Shown here: in pieces, positions 48,186-57,541 of the stretch
Layout: each line of letters opens with the position of its first letter
How positions within the stretch are numbered: the first letter of the stretch is position 1
Assembly: GCA_006503475.1 (NCBI GenBank)
Contig: RSEH01000031.1
Coordinates: 124,001-188,000 of the forward strand
Direction of reading: 5' to 3'
Origin: Stentor roeselii
Lineage: Eukaryota; Ciliophora; Heterotrichea; Heterotrichida; Stentoridae
DNA: 64,000 nt
Translations under genes and position numbers: made by a program
Notes under the pieces: generated by a model
The model's input: the letters and a program-made list of their open reading frames with translations, nothing else
Told to the model about the DNA's origin: nothing
Database searches by the model: none

Positions 48186-51100
48186 ATGAAGAAAATCAAA
48201 GGTTTTTTAGTTTTTCTTGGATTTTTTGCCTTTGCCTGCATGGAAGAATGTAAGACGGTGCCTTGTCAGGAGAAGTGCTTTGGGAATAGTTGTGATGTGG
48301 ATTTGGAGAAGTGCCTTGAGGAACTTGAATGTCCTGAGAAGTGTCGAATGCTTGCTGGGGACTTGATTTGTGAAGAGTCTTGTAATATTCATCAGTGTCT
48401 CTGGGATGGACTTGACTGTCGGCAACAATGCAGTGAAGGGTGCCGGTTAAATGATTTGAATAATGGAAGATGTGAACAGGCTTGCTTTAATGAAGATTGT
48501 CAATGGGATGGCAATGATTGTCTTCAAAGGAAACTTAGTGATTGTGATTGCAGCTTAGTTAACAAAGAAAGACCTGTGGAGTACTTTGTGGGAAAAACGA
48601 AGGAATTTTCAGATTTAAAGGATTTTTTTCAATCGGAAATATGCTGTGAATTTGTTTCTGTCATTGTGGAAGATGACTCTTATTTTAACTCACTTATGCA
48701 AATTGAAATAAGGTCTGAGAATTTAAAGGTTTTGACTATCTCGACGAAAAATAGAAAAATCATGAAAATTGGACCTTTTCTTAAAATTTTAGTATTTGGG
48801 GCAAGTTTGACTTGGAAAAATTTTGAATTTCAATTTAATGCAAGTAGTGATTTGGATGGATTTAATTTTCAGGTCTTTGATGATGGAAAAATTCTGTTTG
48901 AAGACTGTGATTTTCAAGGAAGACTTGGAAGTTTCATTCAGGCTTTCAAGGGAACTGTTGCTATGCAGAGAGTAGACTTTTCAGGAGAGATAAAAGGAAA
49001 AAAATTACTTGGGTTTGAACGATGTGATGAAAAATGCCAGTTTTTTATGGAAAATGTGAAAATTTCTGGAATTTTCAGTGATTCTAAGTTTTTTGTAGGG
49101 GAAAACACTGAAGTTCATGCAGAAGAGGTTTTGATAGAGAACAGTGATTTTCAAGAGAGTATTTTCGATATGTCTCGACATTCAATTTTTCTAAACCATA
49201 TTACAATAAAGAACTCGACAATCCATTCTTTAATTTCAGGAACTTTCTTAGAAAACTTATCAGTTTCAAACCTAGAAATAAAAAACAGTACCTCAAAAAA
49301 TTCTCTATTTTCCTTAAAATACTCCACAAACCTTAAGTTCTCTTCAATTACAATATCAAACCTGTTATCCTCCACTTCAACTTTCCATTTAATAGGAAGT
49401 CATTCCTCATTTTCCCAGATTTCCATCATCTACTCAACAAGTCAGTCCTTCTTGCTAGAAAGTTCCTCAACCGTTGATTTTTCCGACCTGTCAATAAAAA
49501 GCTCCTCTTTTTTATCATCTGCTTTAAATTCCACGAATTCTCAAATCAACTTGAAAAATTCATTTTTTTCCAACTTATCAAATTCAGCAATTTTTTTATC
49601 ATCCAGTGAATTTTCAATAGTCTCCTCTTCTTTCATCAACTGTTCAAGTGACCGAGGAGGAGCTGCAGTGATACTTAATTCATGTGGAAAGATAAGCGAG
49701 TCCCTTTTCCGAAAAAACAAGGCACTTAAAAAAGGAGGAGCTTTATTCATACTCTCTGAAGCCTGCATCAGTATCTCCAAATCTCAATTCGATGAAAATG
49801 AAAGCAGAAATGGAGGAGCTTTTTTCAGTAGTCAAAATATCAGCGAGTTAAACAACACCTTCATTAAAAATAAAGCCTTGCAAGGAAATGACAGAGCTTC
49901 TTCGATTTTTAAGGTGTTTTCTGAGAAGTCCTTTGAAAGTGCAAGGCCTGGGCAGGAGATATCAGGAGAGATCAAGTTTCGCATGGTGGATGTTTACAAC
50001 CAGACAGTTCTTCTTGAATCTGTTTCTTGGCTTGCTTTAAGCATTTCAAATCCGAGTAACTTGACTTCTATTTCAGGGACTCAATTTAACAAGTCAACTG
50101 ACGGAGTTTTTTTATTCACAGGGCTTTCCTTTTACGGCACTCCTGGAAGCACCTTAACTTTAGAAGTTGATTTATTCTGTGATGATCCTTATTGTCGTAA
50201 AAAGACTGAAGTGCAGGTAGAAGTTCCTTTAAGTCATTGTCTTTCAGGAGAAGTTCTTTCAGAGGACTTGAACAGTTGTGTCGAGTGTGAAAAAGGCTTT
50301 TATTCTTTTAGAAGTAACGAAAAATCTTGCAGGTCTTGCCCTGACAACGCGGAGTGCTACTCAAATAAAATCGTTCCTAAAGCAGGTTATTGGCACAGTA
50401 CAGCAAACAGTTCAAAAATCTTCAAATGTATCAACCAAGACTCCTGTTTAAATGAAAACCGATGCGAAAAAGGCTATACTGGCAACTTATGTGCAGTATG
50501 TGCTTCAGGGTACATCGCAGGGACTTCTAACACCTGCAAAGAATGTCCTTCTAAAACAAGCAATATAATTCTGATAGTTTTTTTGACAATTTTATTTGTA
50601 TTGATCATAACGTACATCATCTACAGGACCTACGAAGATGCTTATGAGCCGAAGTTGTACCATTCAGTCCTGATAAAGATTTTAATGAATTACTTTCAAC
50701 TGATGATGTTGACTTCAGTAATCAAAGTCCGTTGGCCTGAGCCTTTTTATGACTTGATAAGCATTCAAGAGCAGATCGGCTCGAACACTGGAAAGCTCTT
50801 GTCCGTTGACTGCCTGATTCAAACTGCAACTGAAGTAGACCCTTACTACATAAACCAACTGGCAAGCTTTTTAGCACCTTTGGTCCTCGGCCTTCTGATA
50901 ACCCTTCTCTGGTCATTGATCTCTTTGTTTATCTCCAACAAGGCCAGGGTTTTAAAACCTCTCATCACGTCTTTAGTCGTTGTTTTCTTTATTTTACACC
51001 CAGGAATTTCCAGCAGTGCTTTAAGCATCGTCAGTTGTTATGAACTGGAAGAAGGTGAGTACTGGAACACGGATTCTTTTAATATTCAATGTTTTACTGA

Positions 51101-52082
51101 AGAATACGGAAAAGACTACTACGCAATTTTTGTACTTGATGTCGTTTTGTGGACTATCGGAATGCCTGTCGTGGCTTATGTGATGCTCTGGAAGAATAGA
51201 AATCAACTTGACGATCCTTCAACTAAAGCAAAATACGGATTTTTGTATCATGGGTACCACGGAGAACGGTTTTACTGGGAATTCATCATCATGCTGAGGA
51301 AACTACTGATCATCTCTGTCGCGGTAGTCATGCGGAACTCGACTGTAAGTCTTCAGCTGATCTTCGTGTTGATTGTCCTTCTGGCAGCTCTTGCTTTGAA
51401 CCAGTTCTACAAACCTTTCGAGCTTGACGAGTTGAACAGAACTGAAAACTACAGCATCATCCTTTCTATCATTTGTCTCACTTCTGGACTCATGATTGAA
51501 GCAGGGGCTTCTAAAGCTCTTCATATTTTTTTGTTTATTGTTCTTGTTGTTTCTAATTTACTCTTTTTTTGCTACTTTGCGAAAAGGGTCTATCAAGCTG
51601 TTGGGCATTATTTGTGGAGTACTTGTCCGAATATTGCGAGAAATATTTGTCCTAATGCTCAGAGACCGAAAATTAAAATTAGGGAAATCTTGCAGAAGGA
51701 AGAGAGGAAAAATAGAAATAAAAAAATTCCGTTTGAACCTCAGTCGGGGTTTGTGGAAAATAATAAAGAAGTTGTTATTCAGATGTTGAATATGAGACAT
51801 TTTGCTGATTTTTATAATGAAGTACTGGCTGCTAGGTTCTCTGGAGAAAGTATTAAGGATGTTGAGGAAAGGGAAATGATTGAAAGTGAAAATAATCAGG
51901 CTGCTCTTTATAATGCTATGACTATTAGTGAGAGTAGGCCGTTCTTTAGAAGGATTTTTACTAGGAAAAGGAAAAATGAAACTGTTCAGCAGAAGATTTT
52001 GAATATTAGGAAGCAGAGTTTAGTTGATCATACTAATCGAAGGGTTAGTAGTGATGGTGGGATTGTGGAAGCTGTAGAGTAA
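48186..52082 (+). CDS. LNR, beta-helix and multi-membrane surface protein
   Basis: About 1298 residues from the ATG at 48186 (MKKIKGFLVFLGFFAFACME, signal peptide). Residues 25-120 hold Lin-12/Notch repeats (CNIHQCLWDGLDC and RCEQACFNEDCQWDGNDC). Residues 200-560 form a parallel beta-helix-like region with Ser/Asn ladders and GGA-type turns (KNKALKKGGALFILS, SRNGGAFFSS). A cysteine-rich furin/EGF-like block follows (CVECEKGFYSFRS to CKECPSK). About seven hydrophobic segments lie between 792 and 1130, then a charged cytosolic tail. Similar multi-membrane proteins with a large ectodomain are abundant in ciliates; a sensory or adhesion role is inference only. Confidence 0.88.
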   Translation: MKKIKGFLVFLGFFAFACMEECKTVPCQEKCFGNSCDVDLEKCLEELECPEKCRMLAGDLICEESCNIHQCLWDGLDCRQQCSEGCRLNDLNNGRCEQACFNEDCQWDGNDCLQRKLSDCDCSLVNKERPVEYFVGKTKEFSDLKDFFQSEICCEFVSVIVEDDSYFNSLMQIEIRSENLKVLTISTKNRKIMKIGPFLKILVFGASLTWKNFEFQFNASSDLDGFNFQVFDDGKILFEDCDFQGRLGSFIQAFKGTVAMQRVDFSGEIKGKKLLGFERCDEKCQFFMENVKISGIFSDSKFFVGENTEVHAEEVLIENSDFQESIFDMSRHSIFLNHITIKNSTIHSLISGTFLENLSVSNLEIKNSTSKNSLFSLKYSTNLKFSSITISNLLSSTSTFHLIGSHSSFSQISIIYSTSQSFLLESSSTVDFSDLSIKSSSFLSSALNSTNSQINLKNSFFSNLSNSAIFLSSSEFSIVSSSFINCSSDRGGAAVILNSCGKISESLFRKNKALKKGGALFILSEACISISKSQFDENESRNGGAFFSSQNISELNNTFIKNKALQGNDRASSIFKVFSEKSFESARPGQEISGEIKFRMVDVYNQTVLLESVSWLALSISNPSNLTSISGTQFNKSTDGVFLFTGLSFYGTPGSTLTLEVDLFCDDPYCRKKTEVQVEVPLSHCLSGEVLSEDLNSCVECEKGFYSFRSNEKSCRSCPDNAECYSNKIVPKAGYWHSTANSSKIFKCINQDSCLNENRCEKGYTGNLCAVCASGYIAGTSNTCKECPSKTSNIILIVFLTILFVLIITYIIYRTYEDAYEPKLYHSVLIKILMNYFQLMMLTSVIKVRWPEPFYDLISIQEQIGSNTGKLLSVDCLIQTATEVDPYYINQLASFLAPLVLGLLITLLWSLISLFISNKARVLKPLITSLVVVFFILHPGISSSALSIVSCYELEEGEYWNTDSFNIQCFTEEYGKDYYAIFVLDVVLWTIGMPVVAYVMLWKNRNQLDDPSTKAKYGFLYHGYHGERFYWEFIIMLRKLLIISVAVVMRNSTVSLQLIFVLIVLLAALALNQFYKPFELDELNRTENYSIILSIICLTSGLMIEAGASKALHIFLFIVLVVSNLLFFCYFAKRVYQAVGHYLWSTCPNIARNICPNAQRPKIKIREILQKEERKNRNKKIPFEPQSGFVENNKEVVIQMLNMRHFADFYNEVLAARFSGESIKDVEEREMIESENNQAALYNAMTISESRPFFRRIFTRKRKNETVQQKILNIRKQSLVDHTNRRVSSDGGIVEAVE

Positions 52083-52102
52083 GGTATTTCAAATAAATAA
52101 AT

Positions 52103-53227
52103 TTAACTAAAAGTACCCAAAAACCTTTCCCCAGTGAAATTCATATTTTCTTCATGCTGAGAATACAACTTTTCAATATACTCAATATTTCTATCAAGAT
52201 GTTCAATCAAAGCATCAGAGTCCATTTCCGTCTCCTGTGTAGGTTTCGTTTTGAGTTTCAAAGGAAAAGTCTTAAAATACAAATTTTTTAGTACCTCCTT
52301 CCGAGTGTCTTCCTTTTTTCCCTTACTAGTAGGGCGAGGCGAGAGTAAATCTCCATCAATAGCGAGTTTCAAAACATTCTCAAGTTCATTACGATCCTGC
52401 AGTTCCCTTGTATAAGCATTTCGAGCAGCTCTCAAGTTCTTTTTTTCCAATTCAATCATTTTTTTCAATCCTTCAATTTGAACGCTGTCTCCTTTCATCT
52501 TCGGCCGATCAGTTTGAGCCCTACTTCTATTTTCACTAAACCTTTTAAAATCCCTTCTTTTTCCTTGCAATTCTTGAAGTTCTTTTCTAAGTTTTTCATT
52601 TTGTTGCTTAAGTTTTTTGATATGATCATTCAAAATATTCCCATCATTTTCATGAGCTTTATATTGAATCTTCAATTCAGTGTTGGTTTTATGTAAGAAG
52701 TTGTTTTGTGTTTCTACTTTTTCTACTTTTGCCCTGTTTTTCACGATTTCGTCGTGAAGCTTTTTTTTGTCGAGTTTTATGATTTTTGCTGAGTTGTTTT
52801 TTTGACTTTCAAGAAGTCGTCGGTGGAAGTTGTTCAGTTCGTGGTTCAGTTCACGGACTATCAGTCGCTCGTGGTCTTGGAGAAAACGTGCTGTTTGGGT
52901 TTGGACCATTTCTACTTTTTCCTGCACTTTTTGATGAGTTCTAGTTATTTTCGCTCGTGATTTCGCAATGTAATCGTTTGGGTCTAGTTGTGAAGGGAAT
53001 AAAAGTTTTTCGTATTCGGCTAAGGTTCTTTTGAACTCTTTTTCACGTTTTATGTAAGTTTCTTGTTTTTGTAAACAGGTTATGTATAAAAGTTTGGATT
53101 TTTCTTTTTCTTCTTCTAGTTGATCTACTAGGTCTTGAAGTTTCGCTTCTGCTTCTGTGTTGTTTGTCGGTTTGTTTTTACGTCGGAGTTTTGGAGTTGA
53201 GCTTTGGCCAAGGGTGTGATCACCCAT
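52103..53227 (-). CDS. Coiled-coil protein
   Basis: A 374-residue protein. A short basic start (MGDHTLGQSSTPKLRRKNKP) leads into coiled coils through residues 25-290 with long Glu/Lys heptads; RELNHELNNFHRRLLESQKN and KMIELEKKNLRAARNAYTRE are typical stretches. The C-terminus has a separate helix (DALIEHLDRNIEYIEKLYSQ) and ends in ERFLGTFS. It resembles axonemal coiled-coil proteins in style; no specific family is named. The stop lies 20 bp from the convergent surface-protein gene. Confidence 0.8.
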   Translation of the reverse strand: MGDHTLGQSSTPKLRRKNKPTNNTEAEAKLQDLVDQLEEEKEKSKLLYITCLQKQETYIKREKEFKRTLAEYEKLLFPSQLDPNDYIAKSRAKITRTHQKVQEKVEMVQTQTARFLQDHERLIVRELNHELNNFHRRLLESQKNNSAKIIKLDKKKLHDEIVKNRAKVEKVETQNNFLHKTNTELKIQYKAHENDGNILNDHIKKLKQQNEKLRKELQELQGKRRDFKRFSENRSRAQTDRPKMKGDSVQIEGLKKMIELEKKNLRAARNAYTRELQDRNELENVLKLAIDGDLLSPRPTSKGKKEDTRKEVLKNLYFKTFPLKLKTKPTQETEMDSDALIEHLDRNIEYIEKLYSQHEENMNFTGERFLGTFS

Positions 53228-53501
53228 TTATTTTAATTATATTGGATGGAGTTTCGGGTCATGGGGTAAAAATTATCATTTTTTATTCAATATTTTAATG
53301 GATTTCATTAAGATTTATTATTGAAAGTTTTTGGAGGAATTGAGGAGTTTATGTTTTAGGAAAAGTTTTATTTTTTGGAGAAATTTGAGATTTTAGTGAT
53401 TTTGAGAAGGAATTTATTTTGGATTAGATTTTTGGAATGGAGGAGATTATTATGAGATGATTGAAGAAAATGAATTTTTGGAAAAGTTTTGGTTATAAGA
53501 A

Positions 53502-54113
53502 ATGGAAAAAAAAGATCTATCGAGTAGTGAGGATGAATTCTTGGAGCTTTCTGATGGTAATTTTTAATAAGATCTTGTGTTTCCTAAGAGTGATGAGGAG
53601 AAACCTCCACTTCCAAAACAGAATTTTAATAAAAAACGCTTTCAGAATAAAAAGTTTTACAAAGGGAATAAATTTTATAGACCTAGACAGACGAAAGAAG
53701 TTCCTATGAAAGATGCAGAGGTTCAACCTCCTCAATCAATTCCTAATAACCCAGAGATCAAAACAGATGACTGTTCAAAAAACCCTCAAATTATCAAAGA
53801 CTCAGAAAAAATCCCAGAACGAAGACCAAAACAATACAAAAAAAAATTTACCCCAAAAGCAGAAGCCGAAGTCTTCGAACCAAGACAAAATCCAACCAAC
53901 TCCCTTTCAACCAAAGCAAACGCCGAAGAGTTCAAGCCAAATTCAGCCAACCCCTCAACTCTAAAATCACAAGCAGAAGATTTCAAGCCAACCCAATCAA
54001 AACTTTCTGAATTTATTCCAAAATGCACAGCAAAAGAGTTCAATCCAATTTCCCCTCACGGTGAAAATTTCATCCCAAACAAAGACGCGAAAGAGTTCCT
54101 TCCAAATCACTGA
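53502..54113 (+). CDS. Protein with repeated PAM2-like motifs, putative PABP-binding
   Basis: Two exons (53502-53556 and 53572-54113), about 198 residues. Exon 1 gives MEKKDLSSSEDEFLELSD, an acidic start; next comes a Lys/Asn-rich basic stretch (NFNKKRFQNKKFYKGNKFYR). The C-terminal half has about five copies of A-x-x-F-x-P: AEAEVFEP, NAEEFKP, QAEDFKP, TAKEFNP and DAKEFLP, plus degenerate EFIP and NFIP. PAM2 motifs (consensus around L-N-x-x-A-x-x-F-x-P) bind the MLLE domain of poly(A)-binding protein. A translation or mRNA-decay adaptor is therefore likely. The basic part may bind RNA (inference). Confidence 0.78.
53557..53571 (+). other. 15-nt intron in PAM2-repeat gene
   Basis: GTAATTTTTAATAAG, with A at position 10 and an unusual AAG 3' end. 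Removal joins GAT G|AT CTT GTG, linking the acidic exon 1 to the Lys-rich exon 2 in frame. Confidence 0.85.
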
Positions 54114-54206
54114 ATAACTTTAAAATTCTCAAATCTCTCCACTAAATTTCAATAAATCTAAAAATCCCAATTAATGATTTTTATCTCCTTAAATAATCTT
54201 ACACAA

Positions 54207-55427
54207 TTAAGTCAATTCACCTCCATTAGGAGAACTCAAGTTAATAAGTATCTGTGACTGTGGATTTTCAACAGAAGTATCATTCTGTAATTCAACAGCG
54301 AAGTCAATAACAACACAAGAAATATCATCAATAGGGACCCTTTCTTCCTGCGCCAGGCCGAGCCACCTGAACCTTGCTTCTTCGGCAAGTAGTCTAGAGA
54401 TGCTAGAGTTGCTAGGAAAGGCAGGGTATTCAGAGTTATCAACATTGACACATCTGCCCTTCCACTTATCCACAAAGTTAATAACTTCAATATTCTGCAT
54501 CACGTCCCAAACACCATCCGAGGCGATGACGATGTAAAGATCCTGCCCTGGCGTGATGGTCTTCTCCGTGTAAAGAGGAATTGAAATCACTCCACAGGTC
54601 TTCGCTATTTGGTCCCCTAACGACCTGGACATCGCCAGGCCAGGACCTGAGCCTTCCTTGCTCCAGACGCGGAAAGGCCCGACATGTCTTCCGAAAGGGT
54701 CAGTTGACCTTTCGACGGACCCTCCTGACAACTTGATCCTCATCATCTCTTCATTTAAGTTCGGCTTCTGGTCCTTTGTAAGAGCTTCAGCTTTCAATGC
54801 CCGGTCAGTCAAAATTTTACGAAAAAATTTGTTGTTTCGAGGACGGAAAACTTCTGCCACGTCTGATAAACTTCCGATTATTGATCTTGAGTCTCCTAAA
54901 CTGCCACAGTGGATTATGCCTTGATAGATAAATAGGACTATCATTGTTGTTCCGCTGTTTTCACTGATTGTTTCGCTTAGAAGTCTTTTGTCGCATTTTT
55001 GTAACATTTGGGTCATTGCGGATTTACTGTCGTGGGTGAAGGACTGGAAATGCTTTTTGAAGAATTTTAGGCAGAAGGATATTGAATAGTCACTTATTTG
55101 GTGACCTTCCGGACCGTGACCATCACCTAGAAGGCAGAGAAGGGAGTTGTTGTGGACTAGGCAGGTGTAGTTGTCTTGGCAGGTTTTTGTTTGGCCTATT
55201 CGAAAATCCATGCCGGGAAGCATGCATCCTGAAATTTTCATGGGAAGGTCACATAAAAAACTATTCAAATTAATCTGGTTTTTTGGATCCGATAAGCAAA
55301 ACCTACTATCAGTAGGAAGCAGATCTAAATGCGATGCATAAAGTGAAAAGACATCAAGATAAACGTATTTATCATATTTCACTTCTTCAGGGAAGTCAGG
55401 TGGTTGAGAATTGCAACAATTTCCCAT
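54207..55427 (-). CDS. PP2C-family protein phosphatase with N-terminal acylation signal
   Basis: A 406-residue protein beginning MGNCCNSQPP: Gly2 and Ser7 suit N-myristoylation, and Cys4 and Cys5 are likely palmitoylation sites. The PP2C (PPM) fold motifs are visible: DNYTCLVHNN, LLGDGHGPEGHQIS, NSGTTMIVLFI, GSLGDSRSIIG, AMSRSLGDQIAKTCGVIS and IASDGVWDVM, then a final DDISCVVIDF. PP2C enzymes are metal-dependent Ser/Thr phosphatases. The initial RxxxED-type block is altered (Q-D-N at the equivalent place), but the Mg/Mn-binding DGHG and DG/DD motifs are intact. It is probably membrane-anchored. Confidence 0.93.
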   Translation of the reverse strand: MGNCCNSQPPDFPEEVKYDKYVYLDVFSLYASHLDLLPTDSRFCLSDPKNQINLNSFLCDLPMKISGCMLPGMDFRIGQTKTCQDNYTCLVHNNSLLCLLGDGHGPEGHQISDYSISFCLKFFKKHFQSFTHDSKSAMTQMLQKCDKRLLSETISENSGTTMIVLFIYQGIIHCGSLGDSRSIIGSLSDVAEVFRPRNNKFFRKILTDRALKAEALTKDQKPNLNEEMMRIKLSGGSVERSTDPFGRHVGPFRVWSKEGSGPGLAMSRSLGDQIAKTCGVISIPLYTEKTITPGQDLYIVIASDGVWDVMQNIEVINFVDKWKGRCVNVDNSEYPAFPSNSSISRLLAEEARFRWLGLAQEERVPIDDISCVVIDFAVELQNDTSVENPQSQILINLSSPNGGELT

Positions 55428-55499
55428 AAATTATAAACAACATGACAAAGATGCTACAAAATATTCCAACTCCGAAGAAACCTCTTAATAAAAACAATT

Positions 55500-56063
55500 A
55501 TGTCTTGCAAGAAGTACATCTTAAAAAAAGACCTAAAAGCATATGTCCTAAAGAGCAAAGAGAAACTTCCTTCAACGCCAATAAGTCCAAGTGTCAAAGC
55601 CAAGTTAAGCTTTCTTAAAAACAGTCCAGTCACATTTTTGCCAATCATCAAAAAGCCGACGAAAATAGCGAAATCTTTACAAACTTTGAAAGGACTGAAT
55701 AAAAGAAGGTTTAAATCAAGTGGCCGAAAAACCCTTGAAAGAAGTCTTCCGAATGGATATTATCACATCGCTTTAAGTAAAAATCTCAGGTACCTTAAAG
55801 CGAACCCAGAAGAATTCGATGATAAAAATTTGCTTGTCACGCCTTCTGATAGTATCAATTCGAAGAAGGACTCTTTGCGTGGAAAGATTGAAAGCGAGTA
55901 TCAAGAGTACATCAACAGGACTGATAATTATGTAAAACAACTTGAAGCTCCAAGGTCAGTCACTCCTGATACTTATAAAAGTTTGAATCAAGGAAGAGAT
56001 AATATTCTTGCACAGACTCCCCCGGATTTTACGTGTTTTTGGAAAAGAAAAAGAATTTTCTAG
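55500..56063 (+). CDS. Hypothetical basic protein
   Basis: A 187-residue Lys/Ser-rich protein (MSCKKYILKKDLKAYVLKSK) with PSTPISPSVKAKLSFLKNSP near residue 25 and a possible helical stretch (GKIESEYQEYINRTDNYVKQ) near 130. No domain recognised. It is divergent from the PP2C gene, with 72 bp between start codons. A second frame from an ATG at 55451 is also open for 59 codons but looks less protein-like. Confidence 0.62.
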   Translation: MSCKKYILKKDLKAYVLKSKEKLPSTPISPSVKAKLSFLKNSPVTFLPIIKKPTKIAKSLQTLKGLNKRRFKSSGRKTLERSLPNGYYHIALSKNLRYLKANPEEFDDKNLLVTPSDSINSKKDSLRGKIESEYQEYINRTDNYVKQLEAPRSVTPDTYKSLNQGRDNILAQTPPDFTCFWKRKRIF

Positions 56064-56104
56064 TGCTAAATTATTTCTTATTAACGCTTAATGTTTTCTT
56101 GAAT

Positions 56105-56962
56105 ATGAAAAAAAGATTTTATGTCTGGGATAAGTCCTCTGGTGCATCTAGTCCTTCTAGGGACTCGAGTGAGTACTTTCAGTATGTTAAACGGTTAAGC
56201 TCGGCTAAAAGGGAAAATCAGGAACTTAGGGATGGGCTGAGGGGTATCAACAGGTCTTTAGATAAAATTATTAAAGAATCCAAGACACCTCTTCGATTTC
56301 GTTGCATGGACACAAGAGCGGACTCAGAGCAAAACCTGAGCCATCAAATAGAATCAACCGAGTTACTCATAACAAAATACAAAAAAGAAATCAATTCCTT
56401 GAAAGCAACTACTTCATTCGACAACCAAGACGAAAAGTCACAGTTAATCATCAAAGTTTCGACACTAAAGACAAAACTCGCCGAACTCGAAAAAGAAAAC
56501 TCGAAATTAAAGACCAACGAAAAAAACCTCAAAAGATTTGACGGAACCGAAGCAAAAAAAGTGATTCAAGACTACAAAAATCGCATCATTAAGCTCAGTG
56601 AATTAATCAAAGAAGACGATGAGGCAATTTTTCTCTTCAAGAACAACGTAAAAAACCTGAAAAAAGTTGCAAGTCAAAAAATGAACAGCATTGACTCAAC
56701 ATCAACGATTCAAGAATTAGAAAATCGAATCTCTGACCTTGAAAAACAGAAAAAAACTGAAGAAAGTATCTGGAGACAAAAGATTTTAATGTTAAAACTT
56801 GAAATTGACAAAAAAAATCAAGAAATTGATGAACTTGCTGCTGTCTTTAAAAACAAGGATAAAATTTGCAGGATTAAAAGAATGAAAATCAAAGCTTTTG
56901 AGAGGGAAGCTCGTGCTGCTGTGAAAGAATCGGATAATCAAACTGAATATGAAGATAGTTGA
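56105..56962 (+). CDS. Coiled-coil protein
   Basis: About 285 residues from ATG 56105 (MKKRFYVWDKSSGASSPSRD); the frame is open upstream but lies inside the previous gene. After a Ser-rich start it forms coiled coils (residues 25-60, 85-160 and 185-250) with regular Leu/Glu/Lys heptads and a final RIKRMKIKAFEREARAAVKE helix. The next gene begins only 6 bp after the stop codon. Function unknown. Confidence 0.75.
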   Translation: MKKRFYVWDKSSGASSPSRDSSEYFQYVKRLSSAKRENQELRDGLRGINRSLDKIIKESKTPLRFRCMDTRADSEQNLSHQIESTELLITKYKKEINSLKATTSFDNQDEKSQLIIKVSTLKTKLAELEKENSKLKTNEKNLKRFDGTEAKKVIQDYKNRIIKLSELIKEDDEAIFLFKNNVKNLKKVASQKMNSIDSTSTIQELENRISDLEKQKKTEESIWRQKILMLKLEIDKKNQEIDELAAVFKNKDKICRIKRMKIKAFEREARAAVKESDNQTEYEDS

Positions 56963-56968
56963 TATAAA

Positions 56969-57514
56969 ATGTATAAATACTTAGAGAAGAGAAACAAGTA
57001 TTTATATTCTAGTATAGGACTCTTTTTAGGGAGTTTAATTACAGATAGTCTGGCGATCAAAAGTCTTGGTGCAGGGGCCGTGCTTTACACCTACTTCGAA
57101 AAAACCGATTTAATCTCAACAGAAATGCATCCAGATCTCATTCGTCGAAAATTAATTCTAACAGAGTAAAATCCACATAGACTACTCCGAGACCACCTCT
57201 TAAAATCAGAAGTTCTAAATAGATGGATGACTGACAGAACTCTCCAATTATCCAAACCAAAAACTTTTTTCAGAGACCAAGGCATTCTCGGTCTTTTAAA
57301 CCTAAAGCTAGGTTTGAATTTCTACAAACCCCAGGAGTTTTTAATGACAATTCAATGGAAAGACGAGAAGTTCCACGGAGAAGGAACCGTTTTTTGTGTA
57401 GGAAGCTTCACAGACATGAACCACTATTTCTTCACCGACATTTCCGTCTCATTGATAAGACCTCGAAAAGAACATCTGGTAATTCTTGATGATCAAACCA
57501 TTAACGTTCCTTAA
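56969..57514 (+). CDS. Small membrane-associated protein, two exons
   Basis: Exons 56969-57165 and 57181-57514 give about 176 residues. After KRNKY there is one hydrophobic stretch (LYSSIGLFLGSLITDSLAIK and after), probably a single membrane span, then a soluble domain with LNRWMTDRTLQLSKPKTFFR and FHGEGTVFCVGSFTDMNHYF and a beta-rich end (VSLIRPRKEHLVILDDQT). I do not recognise the family. It is separated from the upstream coiled-coil gene by 6 bp and converges on the SOSS-B gene with 27 bp between stops. Confidence 0.75.
57166..57180 (+). other. 15-nt intron in small membrane-protein gene
   Basis: GTAAAATCCACATAG, with A at position 10. Removal joins LILTE to LLRDHLLKSEVLNR in frame and bridges two open frames. 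Confidence 0.9.
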
Positions 57515-57541
57515 AATATTCCAAAACTTATCAATTCTCAA

